A model generated the notes under the pieces. The model searched no databases and had not been told where the DNA came from. It saw only the letters and a program-made list of their open reading frames with translations. From Bacillus sp. BGMRC 2118 (GTDB lineage: Bacteria; Bacillota; Bacilli; Bacillales; SA4), in contig VTTJ01000001.1 of assembly GCA_008364785.1 (NCBI GenBank), forward strand, positions 1 to 64,000: a stretch of 64,000 bases of DNA, given 5' to 3'. The position numbers were made by a program, and so were the translations under genes. This document shows positions 1 through 8,963 of the stretch, piece by piece (the stretch's first letter is position 1; each line of letters begins with the position of its first letter).

Positions 1-123
1 ATAAAAAATGGATGGCTATGATATTGTGAGAAAACAGGAGAAATCGAGAGATTTACCTTTCTATATAGAGGGAGGATAGTTCAATAGCCTGTTTAATGTA
101 AAAGTTGTAACTGGAGGGAAACT

Positions 124-735
124 ATGATTTCAAATATATCGAAAACTTTAAATGAAACTGCTTTTAAAGATGATGTATTTCTAAGTTTAGTTCAGATTGA
201 TTTAGATGGAGATATGCTTAAGCTTTTCTTTGATGTTACTTATGAAGAAGATGCTGAAGTGTTACAAAAGTGGGAAGTTCAATGTGTTGATTATAGGGAA
301 CATAAACTGGAATTATATTATTTTGATAACTTTGAGTCTTATTATGAACATCCGCGTTTATGGAAGTATAACCATAATCGAAATGAGTTGTTTTTTAAAG
401 GTAAACCAAACTCAATAAATGAACTAATGGGAGACCTATATTTAACACATTTTCAATTTACAAAAGGAGAATTACCACTAGAATACTTCTTGAATATAAA
501 TAAGAATGGTTGTGGAGATTTGGAATGGTTATTAAATTGTGAGGAAGGGTTATTTTCAATAGCACCAGACCACCTGAACCAAACCTACAAAGAAATTCTA
601 AATAAATATGGAATAAGAACTTCAATAATACCTGCAGGAAATCAAAATATAAAAAAAAGAGAGAATTACAAAATAATCGTCTTTGGCGATTCATATGTAA
701 TAGCAAAAGAATATGAGGCAATACGCATAATATAA
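124..735 (+). CDS. hypothetical protein, 203 aa
   Basis: I do not recognise this acidic soluble protein. It has no signal peptide or membrane segment. The ATG follows a GGAGGG ribosome binding site at 115-120, so the start is well supported. The sequence is rich in aromatic and acidic residues, with a Tyr-Glu-Glu-Asp stretch near residue 40 and a Cys-Gly-Asp near residue 127. Size, composition and position just upstream of another unknown protein (866-1510) would suit a contact-dependent or polymorphic-toxin immunity protein, but no toxin gene is visible in the window, so this is only a guess. Confidence 0.6.
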   Translation: MISNISKTLNETAFKDDVFLSLVQIDLDGDMLKLFFDVTYEEDAEVLQKWEVQCVDYREHKLELYYFDNFESYYEHPRLWKYNHNRNELFFKGKPNSINELMGDLYLTHFQFTKGELPLEYFLNINKNGCGDLEWLLNCEEGLFSIAPDHLNQTYKEILNKYGIRTSIIPAGNQNIKKRENYKIIVFGDSYVIAKEYEAIRII

Positions 736-865
736 TTCGTTTAACAAAATTGTGTGAAGAACATAGCTGCCATTTATATAGCTTTTCACTACAGGGGAAG
801 TTTTGTTTATGAAGAGATAATTGAAATTAATAGAAATAGATATTTTAGAGTAAGGAGGTAAAGGA

Positions 866-1510
866 ATGATTGAAAAGTTACAATCAATTTTAGAGATACT
901 ACTTAAAGACCTTGACGATGAAAATAAAATAAAGATGTTAGAATCAACTATTATTCAATTATATCAATTCGACAGGAGAATCCTTATTAATAAAGAAATA
1001 ATTGGAGTAAATATAAAAACCAAAACTACTAAGTCTCATTTAACTATTAATAAAGGACAAATATTTGAGATATTTTTAGAAGGCATAAATAAGTTCAACT
1101 ACTGTGTAATAATAGATGCGGAGAGCTTCGAAGGTAATGGGAAAAATGATAAAATACTAGTTGGTTATCTTAATACATATTCTTCTGAAAGATTAACTGT
1201 AACTGAAATTTGTAGACAAATTGAACAATTCAACTTTCGGTTTTATGCTTGTACAGGAATAACTGGATTCAAAAGTAAAAAGTGGGTTTTTGTAACTGAG
1301 TATAATAATCTTATTGATATTGATCCAAAAACAATAAAATATAAGATAAACTTTATGGGGAAAAACTACAAGAGTGTGGGTGATCCAATAAAATCGATTG
1401 TTGATTGCGAAGTTATTACTGATAATGAATGTAATGAAATCCAAAACCCTTTAGGTATCGTCGGTGAAAAAGAAATTGAGCATTTATTAGTGGAATATTC
1501 AAAGTATTAG
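866..1510 (+). CDS. hypothetical protein, 214 aa, possibly immunity-type
   Basis: Unrecognised soluble protein. The start has a good GGAGG site (about 855-859). Residues 1-50 look helical. From about residue 57 a beta-rich segment begins with INKGQIFEI and continues with repeated hydrophobic strands, faintly recalling the opening of Imm26-type immunity proteins (a Gly-Asp/Gln-x-Phe start followed by a Trp-containing strand, here KKWVF near 134). The resemblance is weak and unverified. It is followed by a rho-independent terminator at 1527-1558, so it ends a transcript that may begin with the gene at 124. No signal peptide. Confidence 0.55.
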   Translation: MIEKLQSILEILLKDLDDENKIKMLESTIIQLYQFDRRILINKEIIGVNIKTKTTKSHLTINKGQIFEIFLEGINKFNYCVIIDAESFEGNGKNDKILVGYLNTYSSERLTVTEICRQIEQFNFRFYACTGITGFKSKKWVFVTEYNNLIDIDPKTIKYKINFMGKNYKSVGDPIKSIVDCEVITDNECNEIQNPLGIVGEKEIEHLLVEYSKY

Positions 1511-1526
1511 TATGTATATTAAGTTG

Positions 1527-1570
1527 TTAGCTACCTTGGCTCTGATACAGGTAGCTAATTTTATTTTGGG
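1527..1570 (+). terminator. rho-independent terminator
   Basis: A perfect 9-bp stem, TTAGCTACC (1527-1535) with GGTAGCTAA (1550-1558), is followed by TTTTATTTT. It ends the gene at 866-1510. Confidence 0.8.
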
Positions 1571-1829
1571 TTAAAGCCATTACTTTTCTTGTCCTACGAA
1601 GTGAGTATAGGTTCATGTAATAATTTTATTCATGACGCTTGATAGTTTGTGAAACCCTTCACTTAAACTATAGGGGGCTTTAGTTTAAGAAGACATTTAA
1701 ATGAATGCAAAAATAGCTTGGTTCTTAAACCAAGCTATTTCTATATTAAAAATCAACACAATTCTTTAACAGAGCCTTAATTTATATAATTGTAGCTTTT
1801 TCTATCTTGAAAATAATAATTTCACCCAT
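1571..1829. other. non-coding gap with two inverted repeats
   Basis: There is no convincing gene here. It contains an inverted repeat CTTAAACTA (1662-1670) / TAGTTTAAG (1681-1689) around TAGGGGGCTT-like sequence, and a perfect 13-bp hairpin at 1711-1723/1728-1740 with a 4-nt loop but a poor T tail. A similar GGGCTTTAGTT string recurs near 2478, so the first element may belong to a dispersed short repeat. Confidence 0.4.
1711..1740. terminator. 13-bp hairpin, possible terminator
   Basis: Arms AAATAGCTTGGTT (1711-1723) and AACCAAGCTATTT (1728-1740) pair perfectly around CTTA. The flanking T tract is weak on both strands, so terminator function is plausible rather than certain. Confidence 0.5.
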
Positions 1830-2177
1830 ATGACATGGGAAAAAATATGTACAAGTGTAGAGAAATTAAACTTTGTTATATTTATCCCAGTAAATTCAGA
1901 TGTACAATACACTTTAAAAGGTGAGGTGATCATTGATAAATTTGACAATGTGAACCCCGATGAAGTAAACGCAAAACTAGGTTTAACAGGAAGTGAGCCA
2001 TCCGATTCAACTAGTCCAAACACAAACGGTGATATTTCAAGTGTGGATACAAACGGTAATGGACAGGTGACAATAAAAGAAGCAAAAGCAGCAGGTTACA
2101 AAATGCCAATAACGAGTGATCATTGGTTATACCCCTATATGCGTGATAATGATAAGGACGGTATGGTGGGTGAGTAA
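1830..2177 (+). pseudogene. EF-hand/excalibur-like protein, probable 5'-truncated fragment
   Basis: The open frame gives 115 aa. Its last 45 residues carry two Asp-rich loops: DTNGNGQVT near 75-83 and DNDKDGMVGE at the very end. These are typical of EF-hand or excalibur-like calcium loops in secreted Bacillus proteins. There is no signal peptide and no ribosome binding site before the ATG at 1830, and the first 50 residues look like the middle of a domain. I therefore think it is the tail of a formerly secreted protein that has lost its start. An alternative is translation from a downstream GTG near 1926 as a small protein. Confidence 0.4.
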
Positions 2178-2712
2178 GTCCCTAGAACCTTGAAGCAATA
2201 TAAATATAAGAATGAAAGTAACCCCATAAATTTTTCTTATAATGTTATAGCTTCATTTGTTATATGGAATCAATGTCCCATCCAGACTCAAATTCTATAA
2301 GTAAATTCGATTCACTTCACTAACAAGAATAAAAAATTTTTATTTAATGTGAACTTACAAATCATTTTTGTAAGTTTTTTTTGAGAATACAAATATTGTT
2401 AAACCAAATTAACGTATTTTTTACTATTTATTATATGAAAAAATTTGGAATTACTGACGGGTGTTATATCATGGTGGGCTTTAGTTAACTATAAAGAAGT
2501 AATTGGTAAGTATAAATCTAGTTAAGGAGGATTTAACAAAAGTTGCTTCCAACATACGTATATTTTTCTAATTTGTTCGAAAAATTTCCACTGTGAACCT
2601 ATTTAATTGACCAGTTTATTGTCGAACACTTCTCATACTATTTTACTATTAATGAACTTATACTAGTCTTAGGGAATACAAGATTTGTAGCGTAATTTAA
2701 GGAGGAATACTA
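2178..2712. other. non-coding gap
   Basis: No supported gene was seen on either strand. It contains the terminator at 2352-2382 and a second GGGCTTTAGTT-like string near 2478 that resembles the inverted repeat at 1662-1689. Confidence 0.4.
2352..2382 (+). terminator. rho-independent terminator
   Basis: AACTTACAAA (2352-2361) pairs with TTTGTAAGTT (2367-2376) around a 5-nt loop and is followed by a run of T. Confidence 0.75.
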
Positions 2713-3018
2713 GTGGCAAAACTAATCGTTATGTATAATCAACCGAGTAACCAAGCGGGATTTGAAGAGTATTATCACAATGTACATATCCCATTGGTTC
2801 AAAAATTACCACATCTAACTGGTGCAGAGGTTCACCGAGTATTACAAGTAATGAACACTACTAATGAAAGTTTATTTCTCATTGCAGAGCTGCATTTTGA
2901 AAGTCCAGAAACATTGAATCATGCCTTATCTTCACCAGAAGGCATGGAAGTGCAGGGCGATGTTAAGAATCTCATGCCGTACTTAACCAAGCCGCCAGTT
3001 ATCGCTATTGTAGATTAA
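2713..3018 (+). CDS. EthD family protein
   Basis: A 101-aa single-domain protein of the EthD / dimeric alpha-beta barrel family, whose members are small cytoplasmic proteins accompanying oxidative or degradative enzymes; most have no defined reaction. The diagnostic opening is present: Tyr-Asn-Gln-Pro...Phe-Glu-Glu-Tyr-Tyr (residues 8-22) followed by His-Val...His-Ile-Pro-Leu (the HxxHxPL pattern). Translation starts at GTG 2713 behind an AAGGAGG site. It converges on the aldo/keto reductase at 3060, and the two share a strong hairpin at 3024-3050. Confidence 0.85.
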   Translation: MAKLIVMYNQPSNQAGFEEYYHNVHIPLVQKLPHLTGAEVHRVLQVMNTTNESLFLIAELHFESPETLNHALSSPEGMEVQGDVKNLMPYLTKPPVIAIVD

Positions 3019-3023
3019 GGAAT

Positions 3024-3050
3024 GGTCGAGGAGTTAAAATCTCCTCGACC
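3024..3050. terminator. bidirectional terminator
   Basis: GGTCGAGGAG (3024-3033) pairs perfectly with CTCCTCGACC (3041-3050). T-rich sequence follows on the plus strand. It lies between two convergent genes and probably serves the EthD gene and perhaps the reductase. Confidence 0.8.
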
Positions 3051-3059
3051 GTTTTCACT

Positions 3060-3986
3060 TTAAGGTACCATATTCCCTGCCGCTTTGTATATTTTGTACC
3101 ATTCTTCTCTTGATAGTTTGATCTCACTGCCTTTGCATGCATCCTTAAGTCGCTCTTTGTTGGTTGTCCCTAACACTACTTGAATGTTAGCTGGATGTCT
3201 TGTTATCCATGCTGTAGCGATGGCCGTGTTGGTTACATTATACTCTTCGGCAATGTCATCAATCACAAGATTTAACTCAGGAAAATTTTTTGTATCTCCA
3301 AGAAATGTTCCCTCGAAAAATCCATGCTGATATGGTGACCAAGCCTGCATGGTAATATCATGAAGACGGCAATATTCCAACGTACTGCTATCACGGTTAA
3401 TAGCTTGATCAACCTTCATATTTAATGAAATTCCTGAATCAATTAACGGCGTGTGCGCCACACTTAACTGAAGCTGGTTTACTACTAATTTATAGGGTAT
3501 GTACTTCTGTAACAGTTCTATTTGCATTGGATTATGATTTGAGACACCAAAGTACTTTACTTTCCCGCTGTTATAGAGCTCTTCGAAAGCCAATGCAACT
3601 TCCGCTGGATCCATTAACGGATCAGGGCGATGGAGTAAAAGGATATCAAGGTACTCCGTTTTTAGCCGCTTTAAGATACCATCTACTGAGGCAATGATAT
3701 GCTGTTTTGAAAAATCAAAATAACCTTCCGGTGTGCGGATTCCACATTTGCTTTGCAGAATCATGTTGTCGCGGATGCTTGGTGTCATAGAAATGGCCTC
3801 TGCGAAAATTTCCTCACTTTTCCCATTTCCATAAATATCTGCATGGTCAAAGAAGTTAATTCCCTCCTCCATAGCTGTGCGGATTAACTTCTCAGCTTCT
3901 TGTATTGAAAGCTGAGGTAACCGCATGTTGCCCATGATCATATTCGAAGCTTTTAACTCAGTGTTAGCAATGCTAATGTACTTCAA
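3060..3986 (-). CDS. aldo/keto reductase, YcsN/YdhF type
   Basis: An NADPH-dependent oxidoreductase of the aldo/keto reductase superfamily, 308 aa, full length. The catalytic tetrad is complete: Asp47 and Tyr52 (FDHADIYG), Lys80 (SKCG) and His119 (LLLHRPDP). The cofactor-binding region GVSNHNPMQ and the C-terminal VVLGTTNKERL segment are also present. The closest family I recognise is Bacillus YcsN / E. coli YdhF; the substrate is unknown. It is monocistronic. A T-rich tract and a good GGAGG-type site precede the start on the minus strand. Confidence 0.88.
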   Translation of the reverse strand: MKYISIANTELKASNMIMGNMRLPQLSIQEAEKLIRTAMEEGINFFDHADIYGNGKSEEIFAEAISMTPSIRDNMILQSKCGIRTPEGYFDFSKQHIIASVDGILKRLKTEYLDILLLHRPDPLMDPAEVALAFEELYNSGKVKYFGVSNHNPMQIELLQKYIPYKLVVNQLQLSVAHTPLIDSGISLNMKVDQAINRDSSTLEYCRLHDITMQAWSPYQHGFFEGTFLGDTKNFPELNLVIDDIAEEYNVTNTAIATAWITRHPANIQVVLGTTNKERLKDACKGSEIKLSREEWYKIYKAAGNMVP

Positions 3987-4046
3987 GGTTTTTCCTCCTA
4001 AATAGATAAAGTCGGATTTATTATAACACTGTCATTAACAACACAA

Positions 4047-4076
4047 AAAACACCAACTTTACTAAATTGGTGTTTT
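4047..4076 (-). terminator. terminator on the minus strand
   Basis: AAAACACCAA (4047-4056) pairs with TTGGTGTTTT (4067-4076). Read on the minus strand it is followed by a long T-rich tail, so it would end a minus-strand transcript coming from the small frame at 4129-4284. Confidence 0.7.
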
Positions 4077-4128
4077 ACTGTTTATATATTTAGTTCATCC
4101 ATTGTTTTTCAAAGTGATTCATCTTTGG

Positions 4129-4284
4129 TTACTGAATTTTTTTGCTATTCCAATTCTTATACACAAGATAAAGGACCTATGCTGCTACAACACCGATGTT
4201 GGCCGGTGCATTTGAAATAGCAGCCATTAAGACAAAAAATTCGAGTATGTTACTTCTACTAGAGATAATAATTTTCTTTGTCAC
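4129..4284 (-). pseudogene. small hydrophobic ORF with in-frame TAG
   Basis: On the minus strand a GTG at 4282-4284 sits 9 nt after AAAGGGG. It opens a hydrophobic mini-protein (MTKKIIISSRSNILEFF, then LMAAISNAPANIGVVAA). The frame meets TAG at 4177-4179 after 35 residues, then stays open for another 15 codons (VLYLVYKNWNSKKIQ) to TAA at 4129-4131. A minus-strand terminator follows at 4047-4076, which argues for a transcribed unit. It is either a 35-aa membrane mini-protein or a 51-codon gene with a nonsense mutation. I do not recognise the family. Confidence 0.35.
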
Positions 4285-4505
4285 GACATAGACCCCTTTA
4301 ACATTTAAAAACGATTACACGCATTTAGTTTAATTAGTTTCTTACCACATATTATATAAATATAATTTTCACTCTAGAACCTTATAGGTCTATGTGCACA
4401 AAATAGTGGTTAAGTCTATATATTATTTCCATGGAGAAGAACTCCGAGCTGCGATTTGATTTGTGAAAATTAAAAGTAATCATCAATGCAACCGAGGTGT
4501 GTCTA

Positions 4506-4856
4506 ATGGGAGAAATCATTGATTTTCATTCGTTTTATCGAAAGAAATATCCGTTAAAGACTTTCGGATTGTCTGAAAGGCAAGTGGATGTGTGTTTGAC
4601 TTGTTTAGGGGCATTGTGTGATATGAATCCGAACGTTAATCCGAATTTCTTTGACCCGGAACAAGATCTCAAACTACTCTTAGACGGCGATGCTAAGAAA
4701 TTCGAAAAAATGTTTTGCGGTGTTATCCGTACGATAGATCTGTACAGCGAACTCTCCGATGAAGAAATACCTATTGGGAAAGAGTTTGAAGTCTTTCCAA
4801 CTTTTCTAGATTTTATGGAATTTGTGATGATTAAATCAGACCAGAAATATTGTTAA
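4506..4856 (+). CDS. hypothetical protein, 116 aa
   Basis: Unrecognised acidic cytoplasmic protein. The longest frame opens at GTG 4497, but the GAGGTG site at 4494-4499 overlaps that codon and is correctly spaced for ATG 4506, which I take as the start (MGEIIDFHSFYRKKYP). It has four cysteines, mostly in the first half. It has no membrane segment. It is followed at 54 bp by another small unknown protein in the same direction. Confidence 0.6.
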   Translation: MGEIIDFHSFYRKKYPLKTFGLSERQVDVCLTCLGALCDMNPNVNPNFFDPEQDLKLLLDGDAKKFEKMFCGVIRTIDLYSELSDEEIPIGKEFEVFPTFLDFMEFVMIKSDQKYC

Positions 4857-4909
4857 CGAACACCATCTCATCGTGACAACTAAGAATAAAATTGAGAGGA
4901 AATACAAAA

Positions 4910-5296
4910 ATGAAATACAATGTATTCGGTGGTTTACTAAAGATTCCAGTAAGTGGTACCTCAAAACGAAAGATCTTTAAGGGGGTAGTTAAGGCGCATA
5001 TGGATGCCTTCCTTGAAAAAGAAGTATTCCCAAGCTGGGAGAATTACGAAGCATTTCCGAAACACCAAGAAAACATAAGAAAATACTCTTTAACACAGGA
5101 AGACATAGCCATAATAAAAGATTACTGGAACGAGAGATTGCTAGCAAAAATGGAAGAAGCCAGCAAGCTACTGCATGCCTTTGAAAGATACTCTGATAAG
5201 AATGATGATATTCACCAATTGTTACAACTTTGGAAAAAAGACAGGGATGTAAAAGAATTCCTTAAGAAAGCACACGACGCTTACAAACAACTATAA
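4910..5296 (+). CDS. hypothetical protein, 128 aa
   Basis: Unrecognised protein, predicted mostly helical from the spacing of its charged and hydrophobic residues. ATG 4910 (MKYNVFGG) follows AGAGGA with suitable spacing; the in-frame TTG at 4892 is upstream of that site and is unlikely. The C-terminal half has Lys/Glu/Asp-rich amphipathic segments. It probably shares a transcript with the gene at 4506. Confidence 0.6.
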   Translation: MKYNVFGGLLKIPVSGTSKRKIFKGVVKAHMDAFLEKEVFPSWENYEAFPKHQENIRKYSLTQEDIAIIKDYWNERLLAKMEEASKLLHAFERYSDKNDDIHQLLQLWKKDRDVKEFLKKAHDAYKQL

Positions 5297-5418
5297 AAAG
5301 GAAGCTAGTAAATGAAACTAGTATCTATGTCAATGATATTGTGAAGCAACAAAGATGATTCCTAATTTGAACAAGGGAGCATCTTTTTTATCGATCATTG
5401 TTATAAAGGAGGTCCATC

Positions 5419-5694
5419 ATGAGTATCTTCATAACAAATATTGACTTACGATTGGTTAATGATGAACATAGTAGAATGAAGGCAATTTGTTCAGTTACAC
5501 TGAACCATGAGTTTGTTGTACATGACATAAGGGTGATTGAAACAAGTCATAAAGTATTGGTGGCAATGCCGAGTAAACGAAAACAAACTGGCCAGTTTAC
5601 AGATGTTGCGCACCCTATTACAAAAGAGTTAAGGGAGCAAATAGAGGCAGTGGTATTTACTGAGTATGATTCCATGAAAAGAACGAAGAGATAA
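5419..5694 (+). CDS. SpoVG family protein (paralogue)
   Basis: A 91-aa member of the SpoVG family, small RNA/DNA-binding regulators linked in Bacillus to septation and sporulation. The family core is easy to see: an N-terminal IxNIDLRLV strand, MKAICSVTLNHEFVVHDIRV (about 20-39), then VAMPSKRKQTGQF and DVAHPITKELREQIE. The acidic tail of canonical SpoVG is short here, ending KRTKR, so I take this as an accessory paralogue rather than the housekeeping copy beside purR/glmU. It has a GGAGG site and its own terminator overlapping the stop codon. A decayed 3' copy of this gene and terminator lies at 8330-8424. Confidence 0.85.
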   Translation: MSIFITNIDLRLVNDEHSRMKAICSVTLNHEFVVHDIRVIETSHKVLVAMPSKRKQTGQFTDVAHPITKELREQIEAVVFTEYDSMKRTKR

Positions 5695-5712
5695 TCTTCG
5701 TTTTTTTCTTTT
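5682..5712 (+). terminator. terminator overlapping the SpoVG-like stop
   Basis: AACGAAGA (5682-5689) pairs with TCTTCGTT (5695-5702) around GATAA and runs into T7. The stop codon lies in the loop. The same hairpin survives in the remnant at 8397-8424. Confidence 0.8.
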
Positions 5713-6081
5713 TCTTCTTTATCCGATTTATGAAAGAAAATTCTCCATTAAGTAACTCGAGAGGGAACAATAAGTTTAGCTTTAGGTAATAGAAACTATC
5801 CTACAAACGAATCAACCATTTGACTCAGATGAAAAATATTGCTTATCGAGGAGAATCAACAGCAACCCCGTTGTTATTGCAACGTAAGGAAATTACCTAA
5901 AGGTCCTTATAGGAGCCGATGATACAAGCTTCATATACCTAAAGACGTAGACCAGAAACATATTTTATTCCATTAATAACCAAAAGTTAATGGAATGGAT
6001 TATTGATATAATTTTTTTATTATATATTTGAAATAAAAATACAAGTGATTAGATTTACCTCACTTAATGAGGAGAATTATT
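5713..6081. other. non-coding gap
   Basis: I see no supported gene. The part just after the terminator (about 5735-5830) is related to the sequence that follows the SpoVG remnant near 8445-8485, so both belong to an old duplication. Confidence 0.4.
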
Positions 6082-6915
6082 ATGAAGAAGAAGTTCTGTA
6101 AGATATTTCTTATATTTATTACTATACAAATAGGATTAATAGGCTGCCAAACAACAAAAGAGAAGGAAACTGAAATTAGAAGGAACATAGTTGTTGAAAA
6201 TGCAATTGAGAATGGAAAGTTAGCACTAGCTGATGGAAATTTCCAAAGATCTAAGAGTAATTTTGAATTGGTTCAATCAAAAGACAACAATAATAAAGAG
6301 GCTAAGGAATGGTTGTTATTGGTTGAAGAGATAGAGATACTATCCAATCATATTACAAATAAAGAAATTGAAAAGGCTGAGAAGGTTCTTGAAAGATTAA
6401 AATTTAGTGAATTATATTCAAATGTTAAAAATCAGATTTTTGATTATGAGTCTTCTCTGAAAACTTTAATTTCCTCAATCGAAAATATTGAAAAAGAAAT
6501 TGGTGAACTGATTCAAAAATTAGAAGAAGGGACATTTGATGAGGTTATAGAAAAAGGATATATCTTGAAGAATGAAAAAGATATCACTATAAACCAATTA
6601 GATAAAATTAATGGTATCATTGACAATGCACTAACAAAAAAAGAGGAAGATATTTTGGTTCAACAAACTGAGGAACAAAATAAAAAATCTAAAGAAAACA
6701 AAAATAGTGAATCAACTCTAAGTTTAGACGAAATGCGAAAGTTAGCAAAAGAATATGTAGATAATTGGAATGGTTACAATAACCTATTAAGAGATGAGTG
6801 GGATTCGGGGAATTTTCGAGTTTATGAATTTCAAGACGGTCCAACTGAACATATTATAGGTGTCACGGTGGACTATAATACAGGAGAAGTAACACCGGAC
6901 CAAGGAATTTATTAA
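6082..6915 (+). CDS. lipoprotein, hypothetical, 277 aa
   Basis: A secreted lipoprotein. ATG 6082 follows GAGGAG; the upstream ATG at 6067 overlaps that site. A positively charged start and hydrophobic stretch end in the lipobox LIGC with Cys22 as the lipidated residue. Residues 30-200 are highly charged and helical, with coiled-coil-like Lys/Glu heptads and a TPR-like feel (ENGKLALADGNFQRSKSNFE). A compact C-terminal domain (about 215-277) contains YVDNWNGYN and ends with TVDYNTGEVTPDQGIY. Function unknown. It is followed by a terminator. Confidence 0.75.
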   Translation: MKKKFCKIFLIFITIQIGLIGCQTTKEKETEIRRNIVVENAIENGKLALADGNFQRSKSNFELVQSKDNNNKEAKEWLLLVEEIEILSNHITNKEIEKAEKVLERLKFSELYSNVKNQIFDYESSLKTLISSIENIEKEIGELIQKLEEGTFDEVIEKGYILKNEKDITINQLDKINGIIDNALTKKEEDILVQQTEEQNKKSKENKNSESTLSLDEMRKLAKEYVDNWNGYNNLLRDEWDSGNFRVYEFQDGPTEHIIGVTVDYNTGEVTPDQGIY

Positions 6916-6969
6916 ATGATCTTGTTTTTTGTTGGTAATTTTAAAAATCCACATAGAAAATAAGGAGCA

Positions 6970-7006
6970 AAAGAGCTAAAGCATTTGCTATAGCTCTTTA
7001 ATCATT
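6970..7006 (+). terminator. terminator after the lipoprotein gene
   Basis: AAAGAGCTA (6970-6978) pairs with TAGCTCTTT (6991-6999). The T tail is short and interrupted. Confidence 0.6.
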
Positions 7007-7090
7007 TAAAAAGTATCGAAGCTGAAATAGAAACCTACTATTAGCATTAAGAATAATTTTCTTTTATATAAGAGATTTGATTCATAAATA

Positions 7091-8134
7091 TTATTGCATT
7101 TTATAATGATTTTTCTTCTTTCTTTTATTAATATACAAAATAATCATTATGTATAAAAGTAAAAATCCAATTAGAATAAAGCTTACTATATTCCATTTTT
7201 TCTGGTATTCGGCTTTTCCACGGTCATAGGCTCTTTGATATAAAGCCTCTGCATTGTTTTCCAAAACTTCTGAAGGAACTGTATATAAAGATCCTTCTAA
7301 ACTACTTGGTATGCGTGCTTTTTATACAATGATTTCATTATTATCTTCGTATCCATACTTATATTGTTCCTTCATTGACATTGCACTTTCATATTCTTTA
7401 GGTATGACAATACTTTCATCCTTAAAAGCAGATGCATAACCAGCTTCGTATGCAATCTTCATTTCATTTTCAATAATTGTATTGTACTTTCTTTGAGCAC
7501 TTTCCCTAACTTTTTGAGGAAGAGCGTCGGGATAGGTAAGTTCTTTATAAGCAAGTGCTTTTTCTTCAGCAAGTTTTTCCCAGCGATAAAGTTGTCCCTT
7601 TTCAAAGGCAATTTCATAAGAAGCTTGAATATTATTGTCTTGTGAATATTCTCTAGGTATTTCTATTAAATCTGTTTGCAAACCCGATTGATAACCTGTA
7701 TCATAAGCTTCCATTTTAAGGATATTAAATTTCTCTTCTATATATCTTTTCTCATACCCACCTTCGTACCAGCTGTATTCTGCGTTTGATAATTCATATA
7801 GAGTATAGTGAGGATTGAATTCAACACCAAGGTCGGCATCACTAACCCCATGACTATAGCCCAATTTTTGAAGATTTTCTACTAGTTGATCCCAATCCTG
7901 GTAGTAATCATTTATCCCATTGTGATCGCTATCTCTGTATTGGTAGTTATCAGAAGAGGATGTGGAACTGTTGCTTGAGCCACTAGCATTATGACAATGG
8001 TATGTACCTGTTGAATTATTATTATGACAACCTGAAGAATTAGTACGGCCACTATGCGCTACAGTATGAATACTTTCCAAACAGAACGTCAAGATCATTA
8101 AGATAGGAAACAAGACTATATAATTTCTTCGTAT
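7091..8134 (-). pseudogene. YHYH-domain membrane protein, broken at start and by an in-frame stop
   Basis: The longest clean frame is 7322-8113 (263 codons from a TTG), but the reading frame extends both ways. Upstream, AAAGGAG (8143-8149) is ideally spaced not to that TTG but to an ATA at 8132-8134, in frame and followed by RRNYIVLFPILMILTF, a normal signal sequence; ATG seems to have become ATA. Downstream, the frame hits TAA at 7322-7324 and then continues open for 76 codons to TAA 7091-7093, encoding more of the same repeat and a membrane anchor (SFILIGFLLLYIMIILYI) with a basic tail. After the signal comes the YHYH motif HSGRTNSSGCHNN...YHCHN, then repeats built on AYE/DxGYxxG. Most likely a decayed gene; the short product would lack its anchor. 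Confidence 0.75.
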
Positions 8135-8329
8135 TGTATTTTCTCCTTTCTGTTAGCTAAAATAGTTGTTGTATTAATAATCCTTAGCCTAAAAAATCAT
8201 ATTCCATAATGATAAGTATTAATACTATTGATGACTACAGTAAACAACTGGAAATTTTTTAGCAAGTGATTTATTCTAGGATGGAAAAAGGGATTATACA
8301 TATCCGAATACAGAAACGCAGATTCCTTC

Positions 8330-8424
8330 AAGTTATCAGAAGAGATTAGGGAACAATAGAGGCAGTAGTATTTACTGAGAATGATTTAATTAAAAGAACG
8401 AAGAGATAATCTTCGTATTTTTCT
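8330..8424 (+). pseudogene. 3' remnant of a SpoVG-like gene
   Basis: The last 75 bp match the end of the SpoVG paralogue at 5419-5694 nearly base for base (GGCAGTRGTATTTACTGAG, then AAAAGAACGAAGAGATAATC), including the stop codon (TAA 8407-8409) and the terminator hairpin. The frame is broken and the 5' part is gone. Sequence beyond the terminator also matches (CTCCATTAA, then ATCAAYCATTTG). Confidence 0.75.
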
Positions 8425-8963
8425 TCACTATACCAAATATAAAAGAAGTTTCTCCATTAAAACAGATCAATCATTTGCCTCCGATGATTATATTACAGAA
8501 TTAAATATTGATTGAATACGCCTAATTATATTCATGATCTACAACGAAAATAAGTCTTTATACAAAACAATGTCACAACTAAATTTCCTAAGCTTTATGC
8601 TGTATCTATTATCCCTGCAAGAAGGTAAACAATTTTGGTACAGTATTTTTAAGAAAATGTATATAAAAATTGGTGTTTTAATATAAATCCAATTGAAATA
8701 TGTTCATAATATAAAGAATGAACATAAATATAAGGGGAATTACTTTCTATTAAAGATAAACTGAAAGGAATTTTATAAATTTATGATTTGTTTGATTTTT
8801 TATAGAAAGGAAGCGTAAAACTGATATTAAAATGATTTAAATGATTAAAATTCATCGTTTTTTTAAAAAATGTTGTTGATTTTTACTTCCTTTGAGTTTA
8901 TCATCTAAATTAGATAATATATTAATTTAAATACAAGTAGCGATTATTCTTAGGAGGTAAAAA
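8425..8963. other. AT-rich non-coding gap upstream of the defence island
   Basis: I see no gene. The first 60 bp belong to the SpoVG-region duplication. The remaining, very AT-rich 450 bp presumably hold the promoter of the DGQHR gene, but no clear promoter could be fixed. Confidence 0.4.

Noticed and set aside
1662..2490. An insertion sequence between the GGGCTTTAGTT-like repeats
   Set aside because: The two strings are in similar surroundings but there is no transposase frame between them.
7322..8113. Taking the YHYH gene as an intact 263-aa protein, or the TAA as a recoded codon
   Set aside because: The start has no ribosome binding site at the TTG, and nothing such as a selenocysteine element suggests recoding; two lesions fit decay.
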